From positions 62,001-126,000 of the forward strand of contig NZ_VOLT01000010.1 of NCBI RefSeq assembly GCF_007954275.1: DNA of 64,000 bases, written 5' to 3'. The notes beneath the pieces are model-generated. The model saw only the letters and a program-made list of their open reading frames with translations, was not told the DNA's origin and searched no databases. This document shows, in pieces, positions 8,816-17,252 of the stretch (position 1 is its first letter; the number at the start of each line of letters is the position of its first letter). Position numbers and translations under genes: made by a program. This DNA comes from Colwellia demingiae. GTDB taxonomy: Bacteria > Pseudomonadota > Gammaproteobacteria > Enterobacterales > Alteromonadaceae.

Positions 8816-9655
8816 ATGTTAATTGTTGATCAAAGTGTTTTAGATGATATTGGTCGTGGCTTCTCTGTCCCAGCCCAACCCAAACTGCTGCTAGAGTTAC
8901 TGACACTTATGGCAGAAGCAAACCCAGATATAAACGCTATTAGCCGCGCCATTAGTAAAGACATCGCGGTCAGCGCTACTATTTTAAAAACCATTAATTC
9001 CCCTCTATACGGTCTCGGCAGAACAATAACCGATATAAAAATGTCAGTGAACTACATTGGCATTTTTGGTGTCGTAATGTTGGTCACTGGTAGCTTACTT
9101 AAAAAGAGTTTTGATCCCAAAAGCTGCAGTATTAATTTGGAAGATTTTTGGCAATTTACTTCTGATATTGCCAATGCGGCCATGTTGCTTGGGCAGAGAT
9201 ATAAACCTGATATAGCTAATGATAGGTTTTTTAGTTTAGGGTTATTTCATGCCTGCGGTGTACCTGTTATGGCGATGAAATATAATGATTACCAACAGTT
9301 ATTAGATAATGCATTAACAACGCCAGAGATAGCGCTTACTGAGGCAGAAGAACAACATTATGGCGTGAATCATGCGACTATTAGTTATTATGTTGCCAGT
9401 TCATGGCGATTACCCAAAGATGTTTGCCAAATTATTTTACAGCACCGTGATAGAAGTTTTATTAGTGAACTTGACGGCTCGCAAGAGCAAGATTTATTTG
9501 CCGTACTTAAGTTAAGTGAACAGTTAATTTCAATGAAGCACTCCGATTTTTCTAGTGCTGACTGGCCCTATGTACAAGAAAATGTTTGCAAGATATTGGC
9601 AATTGATGAAGAGATTTTACAGGATCTAGTTTCAGAGTTTGCTGACAGTAAATAA
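8816..9655 (+). CDS. HDOD domain signalling protein
   Basis: 279 residues, essentially one HDOD domain (about residues 15-215) with a short C-terminal extension. The segment FSVPAQPKLLLELLTLM, then ISRAISKDIAVSATILKTINSPLYGLGRTITDIKMSVNYIG, is the characteristic HDOD entry. This domain is a catalytically dead relative of HD phosphohydrolases found in bacterial signalling proteins tied to c-di-GMP, motility or DNA-repair regulation. No GGDEF, EAL or receiver domain is attached. It is monocistronic and converges with the YacL-family gene across a strong terminator. Confidence 0.85.
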   Translation: MLIVDQSVLDDIGRGFSVPAQPKLLLELLTLMAEANPDINAISRAISKDIAVSATILKTINSPLYGLGRTITDIKMSVNYIGIFGVVMLVTGSLLKKSFDPKSCSINLEDFWQFTSDIANAAMLLGQRYKPDIANDRFFSLGLFHACGVPVMAMKYNDYQQLLDNALTTPEIALTEAEEQHYGVNHATISYYVASSWRLPKDVCQIILQHRDRSFISELDGSQEQDLFAVLKLSEQLISMKHSDFSSADWPYVQENVCKILAIDEEILQDLVSEFADSK

Positions 9656-9671
9656 TAACGGCACAGCTAAC

Positions 9672-9704
9672 TAATTAAAGATGCTACCAAAGCATCTTTA
9701 ATTA
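9672..9704. terminator. Bidirectional terminator
   Basis: A perfect 14-bp inverted repeat (9672-9685 and 9691-9704) with a 5-base loop ACCAA, ending in A/T on both sides. It sits between the convergent HDOD and YacL-family genes. Confidence 0.8.
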
Positions 9705-9718
9705 AATTCAACTATGGT

Positions 9719-10117
9719 TTATCGTAAACCGTTAGTGAACTGCCCCCAAGAAAGCAGTAATACTCTAAAGTCATCTAAACCACAGCTAGCCATTTCATTT
9801 TGATCTAAATGAATATGTTCATCTGTTAACATCTCAGGTAAACCTTCACCACTGCCGTTTAACGAGCCATTCATGCTCACATTAGTTTGAATCGAGACAT
9901 CTTCATTATTTAACGTAATAGAATATTCGCTACCCGTGATGAGTAGCTCTTGAGACTGTCCTGTTTCAATGTTATCAATCGCAATTAATAGATCGGTAAG
10001 CTTAGTAACGTTATGTCCTAGCTCAACTTCCATCCATGGGCCTATGACCTCATGTTCTAACGAAAAGAGCGCTCGGGCTTCGCCTGTTATGGCGTCATGT
10101 ACAAATTCGTATTCCAT
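9719..10117 (-). CDS. yacL: YacL family (UPF0231) protein
   Basis: About 132 residues from the ATG at 10115-10117, chosen because AGGA lies 6 bp upstream and because E. coli YacL starts MDYEF, matching MEYEF here. In-frame ATG (10123) and TTG (10132) are alternatives. Conserved elements are the N-terminal YEFVHDAITGEARALFSLEHEVIGPW and the C-terminal CGLDDFRVLLLSWGQF. The protein is small, acidic and cytosolic; the family has no established function. The gene stands alone, facing the HDOD gene. Confidence 0.8.
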   Translation of the reverse strand: MEYEFVHDAITGEARALFSLEHEVIGPWMEVELGHNVTKLTDLLIAIDNIETGQSQELLITGSEYSITLNNEDVSIQTNVSMNGSLNGSGEGLPEMLTDEHIHLDQNEMASCGLDDFRVLLLSWGQFTNGLR

Positions 10118-10149
10118 AGCCATTCCTATCAATGGGGTATAAAAGGGCC

Positions 10150-10182
10150 TATACCCAAGTATATTCAGGTAGCTTGGGTATA
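10150..10182. repeat. Short palindrome related to family A ends
   Basis: Two 10-bp arms (10150-10159 TATACCCAAG and 10173-10182) in perfect inversion around 13 bases. The arms equal the right end of the element at 368-496, so this looks like a minimal copy or the scar of one. It lies between the YacL-family and FAH-family genes and might act as a weak hairpin downstream of the latter. Confidence 0.6.
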
Positions 10183-10241
10183 TATTAAGTGTAGCAAAGC
10201 TTTGCAGCTTTTATAAAAAATAGTAGAACTTAGTGAGGTGA

Positions 10242-10895
10242 TTACTGCGCTTGCCAGTTACAATCTAATAGTACTTTTTCATTCGATAGTTTATCTTGTT
10301 GGCTCAAATATATTTGGCCAATAAAGTTATCATTTTGACCAATAACACCCACACCTTTCGGTGTACCTGTCATAACAATATCGCCATCTTCAAGACTCAT
10401 AAACGTTTGTAGTTCCTTTAAGATATCATCAGGTTTTGCCATCATTAAATTAACGCCGCCCTGCTGCTTGAGAGCATTATTAATCATAAGTGATAAGTTT
10501 AATTGCTGAATGTCTTCTTGCTCAATACTGACAAAGTCACTAAAAATAGCCGAGTTATCAAATGCCTTAGCACGCTCCCAAGGAAGTCCTTTAGCTTTTA
10601 ACTTTCCTTGTACTTCACGTTTAGTTAAATCTAGACCAAGAGCCACTGCAGTGAATTTGCCACCCTGGTAAAGAAAACTTAACTCAGCTTCATAGTGTAA
10701 TACATCATCATTATGCTTAGCATTAAGCACAGTATTAATTGCTGAGTTAGGCTTTAAAAATACCACCATTTCATCAGGTATTTCATTGGCAAGCTCTTTG
10801 ATGTGCTCGACATAATTACGACCTATACATACAACTTTTGATGGAGTTATCAGCTGTGATGATTTTTCAGCTGAAACTAAAGTGACAGTATTCAT
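10242..10895 (-). CDS. Fumarylacetoacetate hydrolase (FAH) family protein
   Basis: 217 residues, the size of the short YcgM/FAHD1-type members. The metal-binding core is visible: VCIGRNYVEHIKEL near residue 23, then FLKPNSAI, HYEAELSFLY (the metal-ligand Glu residues), KGLPWERAKAFDNSA and MTGTPKGVG. Family enzymes hydrolyse or decarboxylate acylpyruvates or oxaloacetate with a divalent metal. The exact substrate cannot be read from sequence; acylpyruvase or oxaloacetate decarboxylase are the usual candidates. It is the last gene before the respiratory-type trio upstream on the same strand, but a 50-bp gap leaves co-transcription open. Confidence 0.85.
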   Translation of the reverse strand: MNTVTLVSAEKSSQLITPSKVVCIGRNYVEHIKELANEIPDEMVVFLKPNSAINTVLNAKHNDDVLHYEAELSFLYQGGKFTAVALGLDLTKREVQGKLKAKGLPWERAKAFDNSAIFSDFVSIEQEDIQQLNLSLMINNALKQQGGVNLMMAKPDDILKELQTFMSLEDGDIVMTGTPKGVGVIGQNDNFIGQIYLSQQDKLSNEKVLLDCNWQAQ

Positions 10896-10945
10896 ATAAA
10901 GACCTATTTATCTTACGAGGAGTTATTAGGGGGCATACTAATCAG

Positions 10946-12256
10946 TTACGGGTTATTGAACAAGTTGATTTTCTGATTGACGGTAAAATATAAACGCATG
11001 CACCTCACCATCAAGACGAATAGCCATACAAATTCAACTAACAGAAAAATAGCAAAAACAACATATAAGCTCGGTTCAAATAGTACTGCCAACAGTGATA
11101 AACCACTTAAAATATGCATATAATAAAGTGCTAAACCATGTTTTTTATTTAAAAACTCATGCATATGAGGAATAAACTGCATCGCAGAAAAGTCAATAAA
11201 ACAGCGTTGTTGAAGGTGAGTGTAACTCAAAAAGGGTAATATTTTTAGTAACATACCTTGGATTACGGAGAGTAAATAAAAGTAAATGAAAATTGAAGTT
11301 AATAGCATCCCCTTATCAGGTAGAGAGATAAATATAGGGGTCTGTTCTGCGCTATAAAAACTATCAGGTAAGAAGTAGAGTAGATTCAGTAACAGCAATG
11401 TTCCCGCTGCCAATTGCCAGTACTTGATACTGGTGTCGGGTACTTTACGTTTGCGCTGCTTGATCACATAAAATAAGCTAAAGGCGAACACACCATGGCT
11501 AATGAAAATAAGTCCTAAGGCAATCTCAGCATAAAAAACATATACTACCAGTAAGATAAAAATGCTGACACCAAGATATTGTCTTATGTATTTCGGCATA
11601 TTTGGAGCGACATGAAACATAGGTAAAACTTGAAAGCTCACCGCAATAATTAACAAGCCTGCCCAGCCAACTAGCCCCATTAGCGCATGGATATCAGTAA
11701 CATGTTTATCAAGCTTAATAAATGGCACCGTAATGCCCAATCTATTGGCTAAAAGTAATATGCCTAACAGCAGCAATATAACCAATGATGTTATCGCTAA
11801 GCGAAAACAATTAATGGAATCACCTTGGCTTATTTTTTTTATTAGCACCCAAATAATAGCACCGAGATAAATACTTACCCCAAAACTGAGCAACGCTAAT
11901 GCAGCTAGCGTTAACCAGTTAATCGCCAGTACAAAACTTAACATTAAGGCCATTACACCAGCACAATATAAAGCGTGGCTACTGGTCGCTATGAGTCTAG
12001 GTTTGGCAATACCAATACCACCAATTACCGGCAATAATTGTAATAATGCGCCCATCATTACCATGGTTAAAAAGCCTAAAGTAAAACAGTGTGTTAGCGC
12101 CAACATATTCGGTTGCCAGCGACTTAACCATAGTGTTTCCCCTGAGAATAAAACTAATATCGCACAAGCGATGATAAAGATAGGCGCACTTAAGAAAAAA
12201 CGAAAAGGTAAATCAATAGGAGGTAATGCGTTAAATGACAAGCCTGACATATTCAT
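10946..12256 (-). CDS. NnrS-like 12-helix haem/copper-type membrane protein
   Basis: 436 residues with about 12 membrane helices. The segments LTHCFTLGFLTMVMMGALLQLLPVIGG (about residues 54-80) and DIHALMGLVGWAGLLIIAVSFQVLPMFHVAP (about 188-218) carry the conserved helix-embedded histidines seen in NnrS and oxidase-subunit-I-like proteins. NnrS proteins are haem- and copper-containing and protect against nitric-oxide-derived iron complexes in Vibrio; family assignment here rests on pattern, not on a search. It is 9 bp downstream of the DUF2249 gene and completes a three-gene unit with a hemerythrin, which fits a nitric-oxide or low-oxygen role. Confidence 0.65.
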   Translation of the reverse strand: MNMSGLSFNALPPIDLPFRFFLSAPIFIIACAILVLFSGETLWLSRWQPNMLALTHCFTLGFLTMVMMGALLQLLPVIGGIGIAKPRLIATSSHALYCAGVMALMLSFVLAINWLTLAALALLSFGVSIYLGAIIWVLIKKISQGDSINCFRLAITSLVILLLLGILLLANRLGITVPFIKLDKHVTDIHALMGLVGWAGLLIIAVSFQVLPMFHVAPNMPKYIRQYLGVSIFILLVVYVFYAEIALGLIFISHGVFAFSLFYVIKQRKRKVPDTSIKYWQLAAGTLLLLNLLYFLPDSFYSAEQTPIFISLPDKGMLLTSIFIYFYLLSVIQGMLLKILPFLSYTHLQQRCFIDFSAMQFIPHMHEFLNKKHGLALYYMHILSGLSLLAVLFEPSLYVVFAIFLLVEFVWLFVLMVRCMRLYFTVNQKINLFNNP

Positions 12257-12265
12257 AGCGAGCCC

Positions 12266-12547
12266 TTACTTTGGTGTACTTGTTTGAAAGGTTTGACCGT
12301 CAAAGTGCTGCTCAAATAATTGTTGTTCGATGTGACGATAGATGAACAATGAAATATGATCATCATCATGTACTTGGCAGTGGTACGCCCAACCTGCTTG
12401 AATCAGTTTTTCATACAAAGGAAAGGGCTGTCGTCTATGGGTAACCAATAAACAATGGCCTAGTGCCAAACTAGCCAACGCAGTTAAAATCACTGTCATT
12501 GGCTCAGGTGGGGCAAGCTCACTTACATCAACGGATACAAGCTGCAT
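12266..12547 (-). CDS. DUF2249 domain protein
   Basis: 93 residues. Opening VDVSELAPPEPMTVILTALASLALGHCLLVTHRRQPFPLYEKLIQAGWAYHCQ is the TusA-like DUF2249 pattern: an LxPPEP turn, a helix, then a strand with the H-R-xPxPL motif. The fold is that of small sulfur-carrier-like proteins, but the family function is unknown; it is often encoded next to hemerythrins and haem-copper-like proteins in nitric-oxide or denitrification contexts, as here. It starts 6 bp after the hemerythrin stop and is surely in the same operon. Confidence 0.8.
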   Translation of the reverse strand: MQLVSVDVSELAPPEPMTVILTALASLALGHCLLVTHRRQPFPLYEKLIQAGWAYHCQVHDDDHISLFIYRHIEQQLFEQHFDGQTFQTSTPK

Positions 12548-12553
12548 GATAAC

Positions 12554-12994
12554 TTAAACTTCTGCGTTGGCTTTGAAGCCCTCAATAAGCTGATCGCCAT
12601 CGCTTAAATGTTGCGCCATCATAGGATAAAGCATCATTTCTTCTTTCATATTATGCTGCTGCATCATTACCATCAAGGTTTCAGATAAGCCTAAATATTC
12701 ATCTTTATCTTTGGCAGCAAGAGCATTATCGAGTGATTGCACCAAAGCACGCATTTGCTGATGTTCCATACGCATGACTTGTGTCGGTCCTGCTGTCATA
12801 CCAGTAGCTTTTTCAAACTGTGGAAATAAAGTATCTTCTTCTTGGGCGAGATGCTCAGTTAATTCACTAGCAAACAGCTGCCACTTGGCTAATGCCAACG
12901 ACCAATTTTTATCGGCAACAGCCGCTTCGGCTTCAGAAAAAAACTCATCACATTCTCTATGTTTTGACGTCATGTACTCTGGAATTGAACTCAT
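12554..12994 (-). CDS. Hemerythrin HHE-domain protein
   Basis: 146 residues forming a four-helix bundle with the di-iron ligands in order: MTSKHRECDEFF, HLAQEEDTLFPQFE, MRMEHQQMRALV and QHNMKEEMMLYPMM. These His and Glu positions make a bacterial hemerythrin-like oxo-bridged di-iron site that may bind oxygen or nitric oxide, or help iron-sulfur repair. It is first in the hemerythrin-DUF2249-NnrS-like operon. No YtfE N-terminal domain is present. The promoter region also contains an A/T palindrome at 13084-13098. Confidence 0.88.
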   Translation of the reverse strand: MSSIPEYMTSKHRECDEFFSEAEAAVADKNWSLALAKWQLFASELTEHLAQEEDTLFPQFEKATGMTAGPTQVMRMEHQQMRALVQSLDNALAAKDKDEYLGLSETLMVMMQQHNMKEEMMLYPMMAQHLSDGDQLIEGFKANAEV

Positions 12995-13083
12995 AAAATT
13001 TCCTACTATTTATTATCAATGTTGGCATGTTAAAGCAGGAACCAATGCCATGTTTTGACCTACATTAACAAAATCTCAAGCAA

Positions 13084-13098
13084 ATAATAATTATTATC
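13084..13098. promoter_or_regulatory. A/T palindrome, weak Fur-box candidate
   Basis: ATAATAATTATTATC lies about 90 bp upstream of the hemerythrin start and about 190 bp upstream of the FadL-like gene. Read on the minus strand it matches about 13 of 18 compared positions of the E. coli Fur consensus. AT-rich sequence gives such matches by chance, so this is only a candidate. Confidence 0.25.
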
Positions 13099-13287
13099 TC
13101 TAGAGCCTCGATTGATGTTCTAAATCAATATGGTTAAGCGTAAAAAGCCACTATCGCCAACGCCACTATTACCAAACTCACGGTAAAGCTGTTCACAAGT
13201 GAATACTAGTTTTCACTGTTGATAACAGTTCAAAACTAACCTTTAAGGTAGGCTCATTACTTTATCCTTTCTACATGGTCCAAACTT

Positions 13288-14546
13288 ATGACATTCAATA
13301 AAACATTGTTAACGCTATCGTTAACCTGTTCATCATTTTACAGTGTCGGCGCCGCCTTCCAGTTGGCTGAGCATAGTGCTGCGGGTTTAGGTCGAGCGTT
13401 TGCTGGTGAAGCTGCAATTGCCGATGATGCGTCTGTAATTGCACGCAACCCTGCCCTTATGGCGCAATTTGATCAAATAGAGTTATCATTCTCTGGCACT
13501 TACGTTATACCTGATGTCAGTTTAACGGGTATTGATGCACCAACGGGTATTAACCCCGTAACATTGAATGATACTAGTATTGCGCCAAGTGCGATCATTC
13601 CCGCAATATATCTCGTCGTGCCGCTAAATGACAAATTTGCACTAGGTTTTGGCACCTTCTCTAATTTTGGTTTAGCGACTGAGTTTGAAGATGATTATGC
13701 TGCTGGGCAAATCGCGGGGGAAACTTCAATTACGACTGTTAATTTTAATTCCAGCCTCTCTTATAAAGTAAATGATAACTTTGCCATAGCAGGCGGTTTT
13801 AATGTGGTTTATGCCGATGCTTCCTTAATACGTAATTTTGGTGACAGCCCTATGCCTTTACCATCTGAAACGGTCGCTGCAAATTTGTCTGGCGATGATA
13901 TCTCCTATGGTTGGAACCTAGGTTTATCCTATGATTTTAACGAAAACAATAGACTAGGTTTTAGCTATCGAAGTGAAGTAGAACTAACACTTGAAGGTGA
14001 TTACAGTAATGGTTTACCTGCTAACCTTGGTGGTTTAGCGGGTGAAGTAGTCATGGGCACCATGGATATAACCTTACCTGCAACTATGGAATTTTCTGGT
14101 TTTCATCAATTAAATAATTCCTTAGCTGTGCATTACTCTGCCATGTGGACTGGTTGGAGTAGTTTTGATGAACTAGCGGGATACGCTGAAGGTTAGAAGA
14201 CCCAGTATTTTCAAAGCAAGAGAGCTTTGCCGATTCAATGCGATACGCCGTTGGTGCCACCTATCAATTAAGCAGTAATATAAAACTCAGAACGGGTATA
14301 GCTTACGATCAAACACCTACGGATGAAGAACATCGATCTATCTCAATTCCTGATAGTAATCGTATTTGGGTAAGTGGCGGCTTAAATTATAGCTTTGACG
14401 AGCAATCATCGATAGATTTAGGTGTCAGTATCATTCAAGGTAACACCGAAAAATTCACTGAAAAAGATGACTTAGGCCAACAATGGACATTCGAATCACA
14501 AGGTGATGCTTATATTGTTTCTGCACAATACAATCATGCTTTCTAG
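13288..14546 (+). pseudogene. FadL/OmpP1-type outer-membrane porin, interrupted by a frameshift
   Basis: Two reading frames make one protein of about 419 residues: residues 1-302 in one frame (stop at 14194-14196) and the remainder in another frame that is open from 14193. The first part has a signal peptide, the N-terminal hatch motif GLGRAFAGEAAIADDASVIARNPA and FadL beta strands. In the second frame, EDPVFSKQESFADSMRYAVGATYQL continues the family sequence directly and the barrel ends with a C-terminal Phe. Restoring one T in the GGTTAG at 14191-14196 would join the halves. FadL proteins transport long-chain fatty acids or other hydrophobic compounds across the outer membrane. This could be a true mutation or a sequencing error. 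Confidence 0.85.
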
Positions 14547-14609
14547 GGTGTTGTGTGAAGGTTAAATGGCTAAGAATAGCTGAAGAGTATAGTTAACTTA
14601 AGTTAATAG

Positions 14610-14635
14610 AATCCTCGCGGTGTATGACGAGGATT
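14610..14635 (+). terminator. Rho-independent terminator after the FadL-like gene
   Basis: Stem AATCCTCG (14610-14617) pairs with CGAGGATT (14628-14635) around a 10-base loop and is followed by TTTATT. It lies between the FadL-like gene and the convergent argR. Confidence 0.75.
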
Positions 14636-14665
14636 TTTATTCTAAAAAGACGCTAAGGCCATTTT

Positions 14666-15148
14666 TTACTGTTCATCTTTTACGGCTAACAAGTTACGAA
14701 TCGAAACGGTGATTTCTTCAATATTATCGACATCAACCGGAGCAATGAAAATAGTGTCGTCTCCAGCAAGAGTACCTAAAATACCTGCAGACTCTCCCAT
14801 ACTATCCAGCATACGAGAAATTAATGGCGCAGCGCCAATTCCTGTCTTTAAGATGATTTGCATTTGATTATGCTTAACACTCAATACCACTGATTCGATT
14901 GATTGCTTTGATTTTGGTACGGCCAATTCATCCGGCAGTATATAAATCATTTCATTATTGGTGTTACGCGTTTTAACTGCACCGAGTTTAGATAACAAGC
15001 GAGAAATTTTCGCTTGCGACATATCTTCGAAACCCTGCGAAGCAAGAGCTTCTGCTAACTGACCTTGAGAACCATAACATTGTTCTTTTAATAATCTTTT
15101 AAATGCTTGAACTAATAGGGATTCTTTTTGTTTTCGGCTGCTAGTCAT
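14666..15148 (-). CDS. argR: Arginine repressor
   Basis: 160 residues in the two-domain ArgR plan. The N-terminal winged helix (about 1-75) includes CYGSQGQLAEALASQGFEDMSQAKISRLLSKLGAVKTRN, with the SQAKISR recognition helix. The C-terminal hexamerisation and arginine-binding domain ends GILGTLAGDDTIFIAPVD, which holds the conserved GTxAGDDTI arginine pocket. It represses arginine biosynthesis genes with arginine as co-repressor. An ARG box lies about 60 bp upstream of the start, consistent with autoregulation. The malate dehydrogenase gene that usually faces argR in this class is absent here. Confidence 0.96.
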   Translation of the reverse strand: MTSSRKQKESLLVQAFKRLLKEQCYGSQGQLAEALASQGFEDMSQAKISRLLSKLGAVKTRNTNNEMIYILPDELAVPKSKQSIESVVLSVKHNQMQIILKTGIGAAPLISRMLDSMGESAGILGTLAGDDTIFIAPVDVDNIEEITVSIRNLLAVKDEQ

Positions 15149-15206
15149 TTAGCTTCTTCATATAATTAATTGGTATTAATTAATTCTACACTATTGATAC
15201 TCGATT

Positions 15207-15224
15207 AGTGAATATTTATTCAAT
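15207..15224. promoter_or_regulatory. ARG box (ArgR operator)
   Basis: AGTGAATATTTATTCAAT fits the 18-bp ArgR consensus (wnTGAATwwwwATTCAnw) at every defined position. It is centred about 67 bp upstream of argR, as expected for autoregulation. A second, weaker A/T palindrome (AATTAATTGGTATTAATT) lies nearer the gene, around 15165-15183, and may be the partner box. Confidence 0.8.
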
Positions 15225-15510
15225 AATTGTCATGTTTTTTAGGCTGAAATCACCTTCATATCATTATCTCAACGAAAATCATTAAAATCAGTATTTTATT
15301 GGTAAGCTTTTAAGGGGATTTTGTGAAAAACCACACGCCTCGCTCTGTGGAGATGACAATGTTATCAGTAATCAACGTCTCTTCTTCGCCATTTTGAGTT
15401 CATGGCTAGCAATAAATCGTTAACGATTAATAACTAAAAGAAAGTAAATCCCTCTTAGGGTAGTCACTAAAGACAAGCTAAAGGTGATCTAAAAATGATC
15501 TAAAGACAAA
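15225..15510. other. Intergenic stretch between argR and the imelysin operon
   Basis: Most of a 414-base gap. A 24-codon frame from a GTG near 15323 with AAGGGGA upstream is too short and ends without a hairpin, so I do not call it. Nothing else is supported. Confidence 0.4.
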
Positions 15511-15532
15511 TAATGGGCTAGAAAGCCCATTA
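15511..15532 (-). terminator. Terminator of the porin-imelysin-DUF1111 operon
   Basis: Perfect 9-bp stem TAATGGGCT/AGCCCATTA with a 4-base loop AGAA, about 30 bp past the DUF1111 stop. Read on the minus strand it is followed by T-rich sequence. Confidence 0.75.
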
Positions 15533-15562
15533 CTTGTTAACAAGTGTAAATTTTACCCGTGC

Positions 15563-17170
15563 CTACAATGACATAACAAAATCTAACAACGCTTGTCTAT
15601 CTGCTTGTGTCATAGCCATGAAGTCTGCTTTACTTTGCTGCGCTTCACCACCGTGCCATAAAATAGCTTCTTCAACCGTTGCAGCTCGGCCATCATGTAA
15701 AAATCCTGCGGCAGGGTTCACTGTTTTAGTTAAGCCTATTCCCCACAAGGGTCTAGTTTTCCATTCAACACCGGTAGCAGTGAAGTCTCGACGGTTATCA
15801 GCTAAGCCTTCACCTAAGTCATGTAATAACATATCAGTGAAGGGATATATTTTCTGCCCTTTCAGCCCTTCAGGTGCCGGTAAACCACCCACTAATAATT
15901 CACCCTTTGCGGTGGTAAAATCAGGTTGATGACAGCCAGTGCAATTAACTTGATCAAAAAGCTGCGCACCAGCTATCACGGATTCTTTTTCAATATTTCG
16001 CCTTGCTGGTACTGCTAACGTTTCAGCATAAAACACGACTTCATCGGAAAACTCTTGTGAAGCTTCAGTGTTACCTTGTTCATCAACACCTGTATCAACA
16101 AAATTTGTCCGTGTTAAATAACTTTCATGCAACGGTGTGTTCGCAATACTTTCATCAGGAAATAATGGATTGGTCACGCCCATATCGCCTCGTAATGCCC
16201 CTAGAGATTGCACACGAACGCTCGGCGTACTGGCTTTCCAACCAAAACGACCTAAAGATACTGGTATAGGATCATTACCTTGTGCTTTGACAGGGTCGAA
16301 TACCCAATTTGGACGCCCAGATATTCCATCACTATTAGAGTCATTTTCATCGGCGTTTGCCAAAATATCCGCATCACTGATCAGTTCAAGTAAACCTAAG
16401 CCGAAAACTGGCATGCCGTTTCTTGGACTGTATCGAACATCGGCTTGTAATATCGCACTGTCTAACCGGTTTTCGGTACTTACATCATAAGGCTGTTCAA
16501 TCGAAAAAATCGGTTTTTTAAGTTCAACAGAACTGCCATCTGCATATTCCACGGTCGAATATTCATAAGCAAGATAAACATCTGCTTGACCAATGAAAGG
16601 GTTCTCTTGCCAATCATCTCGGGCTTTTAATACGCCTCGATGAAATAGCTGTGTGCCAAAGCCATCAACACCCGCATTTTTACAATAATTGTTCTCTGCA
16701 GATGGATTAGAACATTCGCCATCATCAATACTCATGCGTAAGAAGATCCCTGCTTCAGGACCCAATAAAACACGCTCTTGACCTTGTGCCAACGTAATCG
16801 TTGAGGGTCGCCCATCACGTTGATGACAAGAATTACAATCTTGATTATTAAAGACAGGTCCTAAACCATCGAGTTCAGGGTGTTCACTATTTGGAGCCGT
16901 AGTAAATGCGGTTTCAAAATGAGCATCACCGGCTAAATGTTTAGTTAATTGTTCATCAGTTAAGTTAGGCATAGGCGTTGAAAATCCATGCCCAGAATCA
17001 CTCGCACTAACCGCCGTAGCATCACCACCTAATTGACTTACATGGGTATAGGCAACTTGGGATATTTCTTCTTTTTTATCTGAGCTGCTTGAGTTACAGC
17101 CAGAAACAATTATCGAACTCGCGATAATGATGGTCAAGCTTGACCATTTTGCTCTTCTTAAATTTTTCAT
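15563..17170 (-). CDS. Di-haem cytochrome-peroxidase-like lipoprotein (DUF1111)
   Basis: About 535 residues from the ATG at 17168-17170 (GGAAG 8 bp upstream); an in-frame start at 17221 has no clear ribosome site and would bury the signal. The N terminus is a lipoprotein signal ending IIVSGC. Two haem-binding motifs are present, DCNSCHQ near residue 110 and NCTGCHQ near residue 405, with the family tail GFLHDGRAATVEEAILWHGGEA. DUF1111 proteins resemble MauG/cytochrome c peroxidase folds and occur with imelysins in Fur-regulated iron loci. A redox role at the cell surface in iron acquisition is inferred. It is the third gene of the operon. Confidence 0.85.
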   Translation of the reverse strand: MKNLRRAKWSSLTIIIASSIIVSGCNSSSSDKKEEISQVAYTHVSQLGGDATAVSASDSGHGFSTPMPNLTDEQLTKHLAGDAHFETAFTTAPNSEHPELDGLGPVFNNQDCNSCHQRDGRPSTITLAQGQERVLLGPEAGIFLRMSIDDGECSNPSAENNYCKNAGVDGFGTQLFHRGVLKARDDWQENPFIGQADVYLAYEYSTVEYADGSSVELKKPIFSIEQPYDVSTENRLDSAILQADVRYSPRNGMPVFGLGLLELISDADILANADENDSNSDGISGRPNWVFDPVKAQGNDPIPVSLGRFGWKASTPSVRVQSLGALRGDMGVTNPLFPDESIANTPLHESYLTRTNFVDTGVDEQGNTEASQEFSDEVVFYAETLAVPARRNIEKESVIAGAQLFDQVNCTGCHQPDFTTAKGELLVGGLPAPEGLKGQKIYPFTDMLLHDLGEGLADNRRDFTATGVEWKTRPLWGIGLTKTVNPAAGFLHDGRAATVEEAILWHGGEAQQSKADFMAMTQADRQALLDFVMSL

Positions 17171-17252
17171 TGAGAATACTTCCAGGACATTCACAGGTGT
17201 GCATCCTTGCACGACATTCATCCTTGAAAAACACTTATGATAGCGAGCTAAA

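Noticed and set aside
13120..13140. TTGAT...ATCAA pair as an FNR site before the hemerythrin operon
   Set aside because: The spacer is 7 bases instead of the 4 required for FNR or CRP-type half-site spacing.
15323..15397. 24-codon GTG frame with AAGGGGA upstream
   Set aside because: Very short, no conserved context, no arginine run that would suggest a leader peptide.
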